Below, piece after piece: positions 17,130 to 25,082 of a stretch of DNA of 64,000 nucleotides. The position numbers were made by a program, and so were the translations under genes. Origin of the DNA: Streptomyces sp. R41 (GTDB lineage Bacteria > Actinomycetota > Actinomycetes > Streptomycetales > Streptomycetaceae); the NCBI RefSeq assembly GCF_041053055.1, contig NZ_CP163443.1, positions 2,976,001 to 3,040,000 on the forward strand, read 5' to 3'. Numbering within the stretch: position 1 is the first letter of the stretch; every line of letters starts with the position of its first letter. The notes beneath the pieces were generated by a model, which did no database searches, was not told the DNA's origin, and worked only from the letters and a program-made list of their open reading frames with translations.

Positions 17130-18284
17130 ATGGAGACCGTACTGCGCCCGCTGATCGTCATCGGTGGCTCGGTCGTGCTCACGCTGCTCATCGGATGGGC
17201 CGTGGACCAGCTGCTGCGACGGGCCGACCACCGACACCACGAGGCCACCCCGCTGTGGGGCCTGCTCCGCCGCGGCCGAGTCCCCCTCATGCTCGTGCTG
17301 TTCGCGGCCCTGCTCAGAGGCTCGTACGACCAGGCGAAACTGCTGATGGAACACCGGGTCGGCATCGGCCGGACCCTGACACTGATCCTCATCGGGTCCG
17401 CCGCATGGCTGGTGGTGCGCATCGCGACGGCGATCGTCGAGACCTCGTACACCCGCTACGCCACCGCCCACCGCGATCCGGCGAGGGTCCGCCGGGTGCG
17501 CACGCAGGTGACGCTGATCCAGCGCGTGGTGTCCGCGATCGTCGCCGTGGTGGCGATCGCGTCGATGCTGCTCACGTTCCCCGCGATGCGTGCCGCCGGT
17601 GCCTCGCTGCTCGCCTCGGCCGGCATCCTCGGCATCGTCGCCGGTGTCGCCGCGCAGTCCACGCTCGCCAACCTCTTCGCCGGGCTGCAGATCGCCTTCG
17701 GCGACATGGTGCGCCTCGGCGACACCGTCGTGGTGGACGGCGAGTGGGGCACGGTCGAGGAGATCACGCTGACGTTCCTGACGGTACGGACGTGGGACGA
17801 ACGCCGGATCACCATGCCGGTCTCGTACTTCACCTCCAAGCCCTTCGAGAACTGGTCGCGCGGCACCCCCCAGATGACCGGCATCGTCTTCTTCCACGTC
17901 GACCACTCCGCGCCCGTGGAGGCGATGCGCGAGAAACTGCGCGACATCCTGCGCGAGTGCCCGGCCTGGGACGGCCGCGACTACGGACTGGCCGTCACGG
18001 ACTCGACGCCCAACACCATGCAGGTACGCGCCCTGGTCACCGCGAAGGACGCGGACGACATCTGGACGGTACGGGTCACGGTCCGCGAGCAGATGATCCG
18101 CTGGCTGACCGAGAAGCACCCCTACGCACTCCCCCGCGTCAACACGACGGACGCGGCACTGCCGCCGGGCCGGGCACCGCGTGCGGGGCGCGGCGAATCG
18201 GACGGAGCGGACGGGGCCGCAGCCCGTGCGGACCACGGTCGGACCGCGCACGAGCCTCCGCGGACGGGGCCGGGCCGCGGTTGA
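17130..18284 (+). CDS. small-conductance mechanosensitive channel, MscS family
   Basis: 384 residues. Four hydrophobic segments: about 7-25, 50-65, 80-98 and 130-150, then the pore-lining helix region (MRAAGASLLASAGILGIVAGVAAQSTLANLFAGLQIAF) characteristic of MscS, followed by the beta domain (VRLGDTVVVDGEWGTVEEITLTFLTVRTWDERRITMPVSYF). C-terminal 45 residues are Ala/Arg/Gly-rich and disordered. Role: release of solutes on hypo-osmotic shock. The ATG at 17130 follows CGGAGGC closely. Divergent from the hydrolase gene. Confidence 0.92.
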   Translation: METVLRPLIVIGGSVVLTLLIGWAVDQLLRRADHRHHEATPLWGLLRRGRVPLMLVLFAALLRGSYDQAKLLMEHRVGIGRTLTLILIGSAAWLVVRIATAIVETSYTRYATAHRDPARVRRVRTQVTLIQRVVSAIVAVVAIASMLLTFPAMRAAGASLLASAGILGIVAGVAAQSTLANLFAGLQIAFGDMVRLGDTVVVDGEWGTVEEITLTFLTVRTWDERRITMPVSYFTSKPFENWSRGTPQMTGIVFFHVDHSAPVEAMREKLRDILRECPAWDGRDYGLAVTDSTPNTMQVRALVTAKDADDIWTVRVTVREQMIRWLTEKHPYALPRVNTTDAALPPGRAPRAGRGESDGADGAAARADHGRTAHEPPRTGPGRG

Positions 18285-18342
18285 CCCTCCGGCCGGACGG
18301 GCCCGGGCCGTGGTTCCCCCGGTTTCCGGAGGGGTACGGGGC

Positions 18343-19083
18343 TCAATGCCCGCGTTCCGCGCCCCCGTTGACCTGGATCACCTGCGCGGTGATGTGTCCG
18401 GCGCCCGGGGACGCCAGCCAGTGAAGAGTCCCGGCGACGTCCCCGGGCGTACCGGCCCGCCCCGTCGAGGTCTCCGCGACGAGCCGCTCCCGCCGGGCCT
18501 GCTCGATCTCGCCGCCGAAGAACCCGGTGTCCTCGACATAGCCGGGCGCCACCACGTTCACGGTGATGCCCCGCGGCCCCAACTCCCGGGCCAGATCGTA
18601 GGCGTACGGGTGCAGCGCAGCCTTGGACGCCGCGTACGCGCCGCTGCCGGATCCCCGGTAGGCGGCGATGGAACTCAGGAACAGCACCCGTCCGCCGGGC
18701 GAGGCCAGCCGCTCCCGCAGGGCCTCCGTGAGCAGGGCCGCGGTCAGCGTGTTGAGCCGGAAGTTGACGGTCCAGTTGTGCGCGACGGCTTCGAGCGGGT
18801 CCTCGCTCTCGACCTTCGGCTCCAGATTCCCGGCACCTCCGGCACTGTGCACCAGCACGTCCACGGTGCCGAACTCGTCCCCCACGAACTCGGCGACACC
18901 GCGGACACTGTGCGGATCACTCAGATCGGCGGCGTACGTGAGCGCTCCGGGCACCCCGGCCTTCTCCAACACCTCGGCCCGCCGCCCGAGCAGCAACACC
19001 CGATCCCCGTCGGCCGCGAAGGTCTGCGCCGTCGCGAGCCCGATCCCCGAACCACCACCGCTGATCACAACGTTGCGCGCCAT
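18343..19083 (-). CDS. short-chain dehydrogenase/reductase
   Basis: 246 residues, standard SDR length. NAD(P)-binding GGGSGIG (residues 9-15), Asp after strand 3 (AADLSDP), the SAGGAG equivalent of NNAG, catalytic Ser in LSSIAAY, and YAASK for the Tyr-Lys pair. LLGRRAE after strand 2 has Arg-Arg and no acidic residue, which suggests NADP(H). Substrate not predictable. It converges on the MscS gene with a 58-base gap. Confidence 0.92.
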   Translation of the reverse strand: MARNVVISGGGSGIGLATAQTFAADGDRVLLLGRRAEVLEKAGVPGALTYAADLSDPHSVRGVAEFVGDEFGTVDVLVHSAGGAGNLEPKVESEDPLEAVAHNWTVNFRLNTLTAALLTEALRERLASPGGRVLFLSSIAAYRGSGSGAYAASKAALHPYAYDLARELGPRGITVNVVAPGYVEDTGFFGGEIEQARRERLVAETSTGRAGTPGDVAGTLHWLASPGAGHITAQVIQVNGGAERGH

Positions 19084-19189
19084 GATCCGATCTTAGGAGC
19101 GACAGCCGCCGACGGCGAGAAAGCGCCACGGGAGACCCGCACATCCTCGGCCAACCGGAAACGGGCGGTGCGCGTGTGGGAGATCCCCG

Positions 19190-20776
19190 TCATCGCAGGC
19201 TGCGCACGTCCAGGTGTCGCAGCACCCGGTCCACGATCTCCGGATCCGCCCCCGGCTCACTCCGCGCCGACAGCACCTCGTGCCGGGCCGCGCTCATCAT
19301 CTCCCCCTGGATCCGCCGCATCCTCTTGACCCGCCGAGCCCGCTGCTCGTGCGCCTCCCTGCGCTCCTCGTCCCCCACGTCGGGACTGATCCGCACCCCG
19401 ATGTCGAAGGCCCGCCGCAGCAACTGCTCGGACACCTCCTCCGGCAGCTCCTCGACCTGCTCGATCTCCTTCAGCCTCCGCTTCGCGGCCTTCGCGGCCC
19501 GCATCGCCAGCTCCTTCTCGAAGGCCTTCTCGACATCCGTGTCGGCCCGGACCCCGAGCTTCCTGACCAGCCAGGGCAGCGTGAGCCCCTGCAGCACGAG
19601 CGTCGCCATGATCACCCCGAAGGCGATGAACACGATCTCGTCCCGGTCCGGGAACGGCGACCCGTCGTCCATCTTCAGCGGAATCGCCAGCGCCAGGGCC
19701 ACGGACGCGACCCCTCGCATCCCCGACCACCACATCACGACGGTCTCCCGCCACGAGGTCGGAATCTCTTCGTCGTAGTCCCGTTTCGCGTGCAGCCGTT
19801 TGGTCAGCCAGGTCGCCGGCATCAGCCACGCCAGTCGTACGAGCACCACCACGACCACGATCGCCGCGGCCCACCCCAGCATCTCGCCCCAGCGCCCCGC
19901 CGCCGTCCTGATCGCGTTGTGCAGCTCGAGACCGATCAGCCCGAACGCGACCCCGGTGACGAGCGTGTCCACCACGTCCCAGAACGTGTAGCCGGCGAGC
20001 CGCGTCATGACGTCGTCGGCGTCGGTGGCGTACTCCGCCAGGAACAGCGCCGTGGTGAGCACGGCGAGCACCCCGGACCCGTGCAGCTCCTCGGCCAGGA
20101 CGTAAGAGGCGTACGGCACGATCAGCGTCAGTCCGATCTGCAGCGTGGCGTCGCCGAGCAGGTCCATCAGCTTGTTCGCGACCCAGCCGAGCGCCACCCC
20201 GATGACGAGCGCGACGACGGCGGACAGGACGAGGTCGAGCCCGGCGCGCCACGGCGAGAAGGTCCCGCTGACGGCGGCGGCGATCGCGACGTGGTAGAGC
20301 ACGATGGCCGTCACATCGTTGAAGAGCCCCTCCCCCTCCAAGATGGACACCAGCCGGCGCGGCAGCCCGAGCTGTCCCGCGACGGCGGTCGCCGCGACCG
20401 GATCGGGCGGTGCCACGAGGGCGCCGAGCGCCACGGCGGCGGCGATCGGCAGCCCCGGCACGATCGCGTTGGCGACGACCGCCACGACCGCGGTGGTGAC
20501 GAACACCAGCGCCACGGCCAGCAGGAAGATCGGCCGTTTGTTGGCGGCGAACTGTCTCCACGACGTCCGTCGCACCGAGGCGTAGAGCAACGGCGGCAGC
20601 AGCAACGGCAGGATCAGGTCCGGCGGGATGTCCACATCGGGCACGAAGTCCAGCACGGCCAGCACGATCCCGAGGAGCGTCATCAGCACCGGCGCCGGCA
20701 GCCGGAGCCGGTCCCCGACCGGGACGCTCACCACGGCCCCGAGCAGCAGTATGAACAGCAGGGCCAACTGATCCAC
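19190..20776 (-). CDS. Na+/H+ antiporter, CPA1 (NhaP-like) family
   Basis: 528 residues with 11-12 hydrophobic segments over residues 1-400. Conserved features: ALGALVAPPDPVAATAVAG, GEGLFNDVTAIVLY (the Asn-Asp ion-binding pair) and WSGMRGVASVALALAIP. The last 120 residues are a charged cytoplasmic tail, probably helical (RAAKAAKRRLKEIEQVEELPEE), likely regulatory. Role: proton-driven export of Na+ at the cytoplasmic membrane. The start ATG is MDQLALLF. It lies 106 bases upstream of the SDR gene. Confidence 0.93.
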   Translation of the reverse strand: MDQLALLFILLLGAVVSVPVGDRLRLPAPVLMTLLGIVLAVLDFVPDVDIPPDLILPLLLPPLLYASVRRTSWRQFAANKRPIFLLAVALVFVTTAVVAVVANAIVPGLPIAAAVALGALVAPPDPVAATAVAGQLGLPRRLVSILEGEGLFNDVTAIVLYHVAIAAAVSGTFSPWRAGLDLVLSAVVALVIGVALGWVANKLMDLLGDATLQIGLTLIVPYASYVLAEELHGSGVLAVLTTALFLAEYATDADDVMTRLAGYTFWDVVDTLVTGVAFGLIGLELHNAIRTAAGRWGEMLGWAAAIVVVVVLVRLAWLMPATWLTKRLHAKRDYDEEIPTSWRETVVMWWSGMRGVASVALALAIPLKMDDGSPFPDRDEIVFIAFGVIMATLVLQGLTLPWLVRKLGVRADTDVEKAFEKELAMRAAKAAKRRLKEIEQVEELPEEVSEQLLRRAFDIGVRISPDVGDEERREAHEQRARRVKRMRRIQGEMMSAARHEVLSARSEPGADPEIVDRVLRHLDVRSLR

Positions 20777-20932
20777 GGTCAGCGCTCCGGCGAGGTCTAG
20801 ACGATCAAGGGCGGCCAGACCTCCAGCGTGCCACGCGCCGATTCCTTCCGCCGCGACGGCGAGCGGCCGGGACGGCGGCTTCCGGCGGCGCCGAGTGCGG
20901 GGTCCGGGGCGGCAGCCTCATGAAGACGGGCA

Positions 20933-20958
20933 GGCGGGCGAGAACGAAATCGCCCGCC
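20933..20958 (-). terminator. hairpin terminator after the GNAT gene
   Basis: Perfect 9-bp stem GGCGGGCGA and TCGCCCGCC with an 8-base loop, about 36 bases past the GNAT stop on the minus strand. It probably ends the lspA-rluD-GNAT transcript. Confidence 0.7.
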
Positions 20959-20993
20959 GCGGGCGCCCTCCATTGCAGAGAGCGCCACGTCTG

Positions 20994-21482
20994 TTACAGA
21001 GAGCGCCGCATCGCCCGGTGCGGAATGCCCGCGTCCGGGAACTCCTCGCCGTACGCCACGTACCCCAGCCGCTCGTAGAACCCCAACGCGTGCGTCTGTG
21101 CGTGCAGGTCCACCGCGGCCAGTCCACGCGCGCGTGCCGCGTCCTCGATGGCGCGTACGAGGGCGACGCCGACGCCGAGCCCGCGCGCCTCGCGCGTCAC
21201 GGCGAGCCGACCGAGCGAGCCGACCGTCGGGTCGCCGTCGGTCTTCGCGGCAGCCGCCTCGCCGTACAGGAGCCGTCCGGTGCCGAGCGGCGCCCCGTCC
21301 TCCCGGACGGCCAGCACATGCAGGGCGACGGCGTCGTACGCGTCGTACTCGATGTCCTCGGGGACGCCCTGTTCCCCGACGAAGACCTCCTTGCGCACCG
21401 CGAAGCACGCCTCGCGGTCGGCGGCGTCCTCGGCCACCCGCAGCGCGTAGGAGCCGCTCTGCGCCCCGTGGGACGCGCTCAC
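20994..21482 (-). CDS. GNAT family N-acetyltransferase
   Basis: 162 residues. The acetyl-CoA motif A region is [30 protein letters not shown], containing the R/Q-x-x-G-x-G/A type loop, and [21 protein letters not shown] is motif B. The [14 protein letters not shown] segment is typical of the ElaA-like branch. Substrate unknown. The GTG at 21482 overlaps the rluD stop by 4 bases (GTGA), so translation is coupled. A copy of the last codons (GGCGCTCTCTG) recurs just after the stop. Confidence 0.88.
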   Translation of the reverse strand: MSASHGAQSGSYALRVAEDAADREACFAVRKEVFVGEQGVPEDIEYDAYDAVALHVLAVREDGAPLGTGRLLYGEAAAAKTDGDPTVGSLGRLAVTREARGLGVGVALVRAIEDAARARGLAAVDLHAQTHALGFYERLGYVAYGEEFPDAGIPHRAMRRSL

Positions 21483-22423
21483 GCGTAGCTCTCCTCACGC
21501 ACCTTGTCGAGCGCCTTCTGCAGGTCCTCGGGGTAGTCGCTCTCGAACTCCACCCACTGCCCGTCGCCGGGGTGCTCGAAGCCGAGCCGCACCGCGTGCA
21601 GCCACTGCCGGGTGAGGCCGAGCCGCTTGGCGAGCGTCGGGTCCGCGCCGTAGGTCAGGTCGCCGACGCAGGGGTGCCGGTGGGCCGCCATGTGGACGCG
21701 GATCTGGTGGGTGCGCCCCGTCTCCAGCTTGACGTCGAGGAGCGAAGCCGCGCGGAACGCCTCGACCAGGTCGTAGTGCGTGATCGAGGGCTTGCCCTCG
21801 GCCGTGACCGCCCACTTGTAGTCGAGGTTCGGGTGGCGTCCGATGGGCGCGTCGATGGTGCCGCTGGTCGGGTCCGGGTGGCCCTGCACGAGCGTGTGGT
21901 AGCGCTTGTCGACCGTGCGCTCCTTGAACTGGCGCTTCAGCGACGTGTACGCGTACTCCGACTTGGCGACCACCATCAGGCCCGAGGTGCCTACGTCGAG
22001 GCGGTGCACGATGCCCTGGCGCTCGGAGGCTCCCGAGGTCGAGATCCGGTATCCGGCGGCCGCGAGACCACCGATCACGGTCGGGCCCGACCAGCCGGGG
22101 CTGGGGTGCGCGGCCACGCCGACCGGTTTGACGATCACGACCACGTCATCGTCGTCGTGCACGATCTCCATGCCCTCGACGGGCTCGGCGACGACCTGCA
22201 CGGGTGCGGGCGCCTGCGGCATCTCGACCTCGAGCCAGGCGCCGCCCTGCACCCGCTCGGACTTGCCGACCACCGAGCCGTCGACCGTGACCTTCCCCGC
22301 CGCGGCAAGCTCGGCGGCCTTCGTGCGGGAGAAGCCGAACATGCGGGAGATGGCGGCGTCGACGCGCTCGCCCTCCAGACCGTCGGGCACGGGCAGGGTG
22401 CGGATCTCGGGAATCGTGCTCAC
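21479..22423 (-). CDS. rluD: 23S rRNA pseudouridine synthase, RluA/RluD family
   Basis: 314 residues from the GTG at 22423. N-terminal S4 domain (about 12-75: [32 protein letters not shown]), then the RluA-family catalytic domain with [19 protein letters not shown], whose Asp is the catalytic residue, and [15 protein letters not shown]. Length and S4 domain fit RluD, which modifies helix 69 of 23S rRNA in the cytoplasm. Position directly downstream of lspA is common in bacteria. It overlaps the GNAT gene by 4 bases. Confidence 0.92.
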   Translation of the reverse strand: MSTIPEIRTLPVPDGLEGERVDAAISRMFGFSRTKAAELAAAGKVTVDGSVVGKSERVQGGAWLEVEMPQAPAPVQVVAEPVEGMEIVHDDDDVVVIVKPVGVAAHPSPGWSGPTVIGGLAAAGYRISTSGASERQGIVHRLDVGTSGLMVVAKSEYAYTSLKRQFKERTVDKRYHTLVQGHPDPTSGTIDAPIGRHPNLDYKWAVTAEGKPSITHYDLVEAFRAASLLDVKLETGRTHQIRVHMAAHRHPCVGDLTYGADPTLAKRLGLTRQWLHAVRLGFEHPGDGQWVEFESDYPEDLQKALDKVREESYA

Positions 22424-22502
22424 CCGTCGAGTATGCCGGACGGGTCGGACACCACCTGACCACAGCCCGAACATCAGTGCCCGCGCAGCGCCGTCCGCGG
22501 GG

Positions 22503-23210
22503 TCAGTCGCGGTGGACGGTCCCGTCGGGGTCGAGCCCCCGGAAGGACAGCAGCACGATCAGGATGCCGCCGCAGACGATCGCCGAGTCGGCCAGGTTGA
22601 AGACCGCGAAGTGCTTGGGCGCGATGAAGTCGACGACCGCGCCCTCGAAGACGCCGGGCGAGCGGAAGATCCGGTCGGTCAGGTTGCCCAGCGCACCGCC
22701 GAGGAGCAGGCCCAGCGCGATCGCCCAGGGCAGGCTGTAGAGCTTGCGCGCGAGCCGTGCGATGACCACGATCACGGCCGCGGCGATCACCGTGAAGATG
22801 ACCGTGAAGGCCTCGCCGAAGCCGAAGGCCGCGCCCGCGTTGCGAATCGCCTCGAACTTCAGCCAGTCGCCGATGATCTCGATCGAGTCGTGGTGCTCCA
22901 GCTTCGCGACCACGATCATCTTGCTCACGAGGTCGAGGGCGTACGCCAGCACGGCGACCGTGAACAGGACAGCGATCCTGCGCTTGCCCTTCGGCCGCTC
23001 GTCCGCGGTCGGCGTCTCGTCCACTCCGGAGTCCGCTCCGGAGACCGCGCCTGAGTGCGCGCCTGCATTCGCGCCGGACCGCTCGCCCGTGGCCGACTCG
23101 TCGGATCCGGACCGGTCGCCCGAAGCCGCGTTCCCTTCGGACTGCTCCGGACCGGCCCCCGCCGCGCCTGGGATGTCCGGCGTACCGATGATGCGCTCCG
23201 CCTCTGCCAC
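22503..23210 (-). CDS. lspA: lipoprotein signal peptidase (signal peptidase II)
   Basis: 235 residues. Residues 1-75 are an extra hydrophilic Asp/Ser/Gly-rich region not found in E. coli LspA (about 165 residues). Then four membrane helices starting at [21 protein letters not shown]. Catalytic aspartates in GNLTDRIFR and FNLADSAI; the conserved Asn of RNAGAAFGF is present. Role: removes signal peptides from prolipoproteins at the membrane after Lgt. A shorter internal start cannot be excluded, but no good one is visible. First gene of the leftward lspA-rluD-GNAT set. Confidence 0.95.
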   Translation of the reverse strand: MAEAERIIGTPDIPGAAGAGPEQSEGNAASGDRSGSDESATGERSGANAGAHSGAVSGADSGVDETPTADERPKGKRRIAVLFTVAVLAYALDLVSKMIVVAKLEHHDSIEIIGDWLKFEAIRNAGAAFGFGEAFTVIFTVIAAAVIVVIARLARKLYSLPWAIALGLLLGGALGNLTDRIFRSPGVFEGAVVDFIAPKHFAVFNLADSAIVCGGILIVLLSFRGLDPDGTVHRD

Positions 23211-23339
23211 GTGAGTGAGTCCCTCGACCTAGGTTCCTGACTGAGGACGAGGGTACGGCACACCCCCCGGGGCCCACGTGCTCAGGAGCCCTCCCGCGCC
23301 CTTCGGTGATGGCGTTCCCGCTTCCGCTCAACCGTGGGC

Positions 23340-24485
23340 TCAATAACGCCGTTCCTGCTTCTGCTTGCACTCGACGCACAGGGTGGCGCGCGGGAAGGCC
23401 TGCATCCGCGCCTTGCCGATGGGGTTGCCGCAGTTCTCGCAGAGTCCGTACGTGCCCGCGTCGAGCTTCTCCAGGGCGCGCTCGGTCTGGATGAGCATCT
23501 CGCGGGCGTTGGCCGCGAGGGCCATCTCGTGCTCGCGCGTGATGTTCTTGGTGCCGGTGTCCGCCTGGTCGTCGCCCGCGCCGTCGCCGGAGTCGCGCAT
23601 CAGGCCCGCGAGCGCCTGCTCGGACGACGAGATCTCGGTGCGCAGCCGCAGCGCCTCCGACTGCAGCTCCGCGCGCGCCTCCCCGACCTCTTCCGGGGTC
23701 CAGGGGTCCTCACCCGGGCGCACAGCGAGCTCGCCGGGCTCCGCCGCGGCGATCCGCGCCTTGGGGACCGCGGTGGGCTTCTTGGCCGCCGTGGCCGTGC
23801 CAGGAGTCTTCTTCGCAACCACCGTCGTGGCTCCCGTCGTCTTCGCGGCCTGGGCCGCGCCCTCGGCCGCGGAAGCGACCGTCTTCTTGGCCGTACTGGT
23901 GCTCTTCGTGGCCGCGCTCCTCGCACCGGCCCTCTTCGTGGTGCCGCCCTTCGCCCCGGCGCCCTTCGCCTGCGCCGTCTCCTCCGGGACGGTCTGCGTC
24001 GCCGCGGCCTTGGTCCCGGCGGCATTCCTGGCCACCGCCTTCTTCGCCGCCGTCTTCTTCGCCGCGGCCTTCTTGACGACCGACTTCGTAACCGCCGTCT
24101 TCGTAGCAGCCGTTTTGGTAGCGGTCGTTTTGGCAGCGGCCTGTTTGGGGGCTGCCGTCTTCGAAGGGGCCGCCTTGGTCGTCGCAGTCTTCGTAGTGGC
24201 CGCTTTCTTGGTGACCGTCTTCGTAGCGGCCGTCTTCTTGTTCACCGTCTTCGTGACGGCCGCCTTCTTGGTCACCGTCTGCGCAGCGTCCGTTTTCCTG
24301 CTCGCGGCCTTGGTCGCCGCCTTCGTCGCCGTCTCGGAAGCCGTTTTGGAAGCCGTCTTCACCGGCTTGGCCGCGCCCGTCGCGGGCGCTACCTGCGTGC
24401 TCTTCTTCCCACCCACATCCTTGGCCGCCGGACCCGTGGATCTGCCGGACGCCGACTGCTGTACGGCGGTCTTCTTCGCCACCAT
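23340..24485 (-). CDS. ddbA: DksA/TraR zinc-finger protein with histone H1-like Lys/Ala-rich N-domain
   Basis: 381 residues. Residues 1 to about 255 are Lys/Ala/Thr-rich with loosely repeated TKTVTKKAA and AAKKTAAKK units, resembling eukaryotic H1 tails. About 265-381 form a DksA/TraR-like domain: a helical hairpin, then a four-Cys zinc finger (GLCENCGNP and LCVECKQ). In S. coelicolor the protein encoded beside ileS has been described as DdbA, a bifunctional histone-like and DksA-like protein; this gene has the same place and architecture. The ATG at 24485 opens MVAKKTAVQQ. Divergent from ileS. Confidence 0.9.
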   Translation of the reverse strand: MVAKKTAVQQSASGRSTGPAAKDVGGKKSTQVAPATGAAKPVKTASKTASETATKAATKAASRKTDAAQTVTKKAAVTKTVNKKTAATKTVTKKAATTKTATTKAAPSKTAAPKQAAAKTTATKTAATKTAVTKSVVKKAAAKKTAAKKAVARNAAGTKAAATQTVPEETAQAKGAGAKGGTTKRAGARSAATKSTSTAKKTVASAAEGAAQAAKTTGATTVVAKKTPGTATAAKKPTAVPKARIAAAEPGELAVRPGEDPWTPEEVGEARAELQSEALRLRTEISSSEQALAGLMRDSGDGAGDDQADTGTKNITREHEMALAANAREMLIQTERALEKLDAGTYGLCENCGNPIGKARMQAFPRATLCVECKQKQERRY

Positions 24486-24734
24486 GGCCGCGGCCCCTTC
24501 ACATATTGTGATTTCGCTCGCGAATCGTGCTGGGACGATAAATCGACTTCTGGCTCGCGGCAACGGGGCACGCCCTCCATTCGCCCGCCCCGCGGGTCCC
24601 GCGTGCCAAGCCTGCATGCGTTGTGCCCAGCTCCCCGCCCGGTAATCCGCCGGGCCCCGCGTCCCAGCATCCGGACACCCGGGCCTCGCCATTCGGGTCA
24701 CCGCGCAGGCCGCCGGGGCACCCCGGAAAACCGG

Positions 24735-24764
24735 TCGGCCGCTGTCCCCGCGGCGCCGTACACT
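24735..24764 (+). promoter_or_regulatory. possible ileS promoter
   Basis: A -10-like TACACT at 24759-24764 matches the TAnnnT pattern of the principal Streptomyces sigma factor. A weak -35-like TCGGCC stands 18 bases upstream. Transcription from here would start near 24771, just before the T-box leader. The rest of 24486-24734 between ddbA and this point shows no gene. Confidence 0.4.
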
Positions 24765-24770
24765 GGGCGG

Positions 24771-25082
24771 AGCGAGAAGCGTGGATGGGGACGAGTAGCG
24801 GCGTACGCAGCCAAGAGCGACCCGGGGACGGTGGAAGCCCGGGGGCGAGCGCGACGCGAAGATCACCCCGGAGCCGCCGGCAGAACACCCCGCAGGGGCC
24901 AGTAGACCCGGCATCGCGACCCCAATGAGGGGGTTCACCGGTGCACACGGGCACCGGGGAGCCAAGGAGGGTGGTACCGCGGGAGCGCGCCGCACACGGC
25001 GTCCGCAGCAGCTACGAGGTAGCAGCACAGGCTCTCGTCCCTCCGGACGGAAGGCAGAAAGTCCGCCGGAGGAAGCTCGCCG
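24771..25082 (+). ncRNA. T-box leader controlling ileS
   Basis: The T-box core AGGGTGGTACCGCGG is at 24969-24983; its TGGT can pair with the NCCA end of uncharged tRNA. An ATC at 24862-24864 in GAAGATCACC is a plausible Ile specifier triplet in a short stem I. Downstream, CCTCCGG (25040-25046) can pair with CCGGAGG (25066-25072), which holds the GGAGG ribosome-binding site 10 bases before the ileS ATG. No intrinsic terminator is visible, so control is probably at translation initiation, as known for actinobacterial ileS T-boxes. The exact 5' end is inferred. Confidence 0.85.

Noticed and set aside
16452..18251. 599-codon minus strand frame fused to the dienelactone-hydrolase gene
   Set aside because: The upstream part is antisense to the MscS gene. 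The hydrolase family begins at MNIMLFHSTYG.
18285..18342. Terminator between the MscS and SDR genes
   Set aside because: CCCTCCGG and CCGGAGGG could pair, but the 33-base loop makes the structure weak, so I did not list it.
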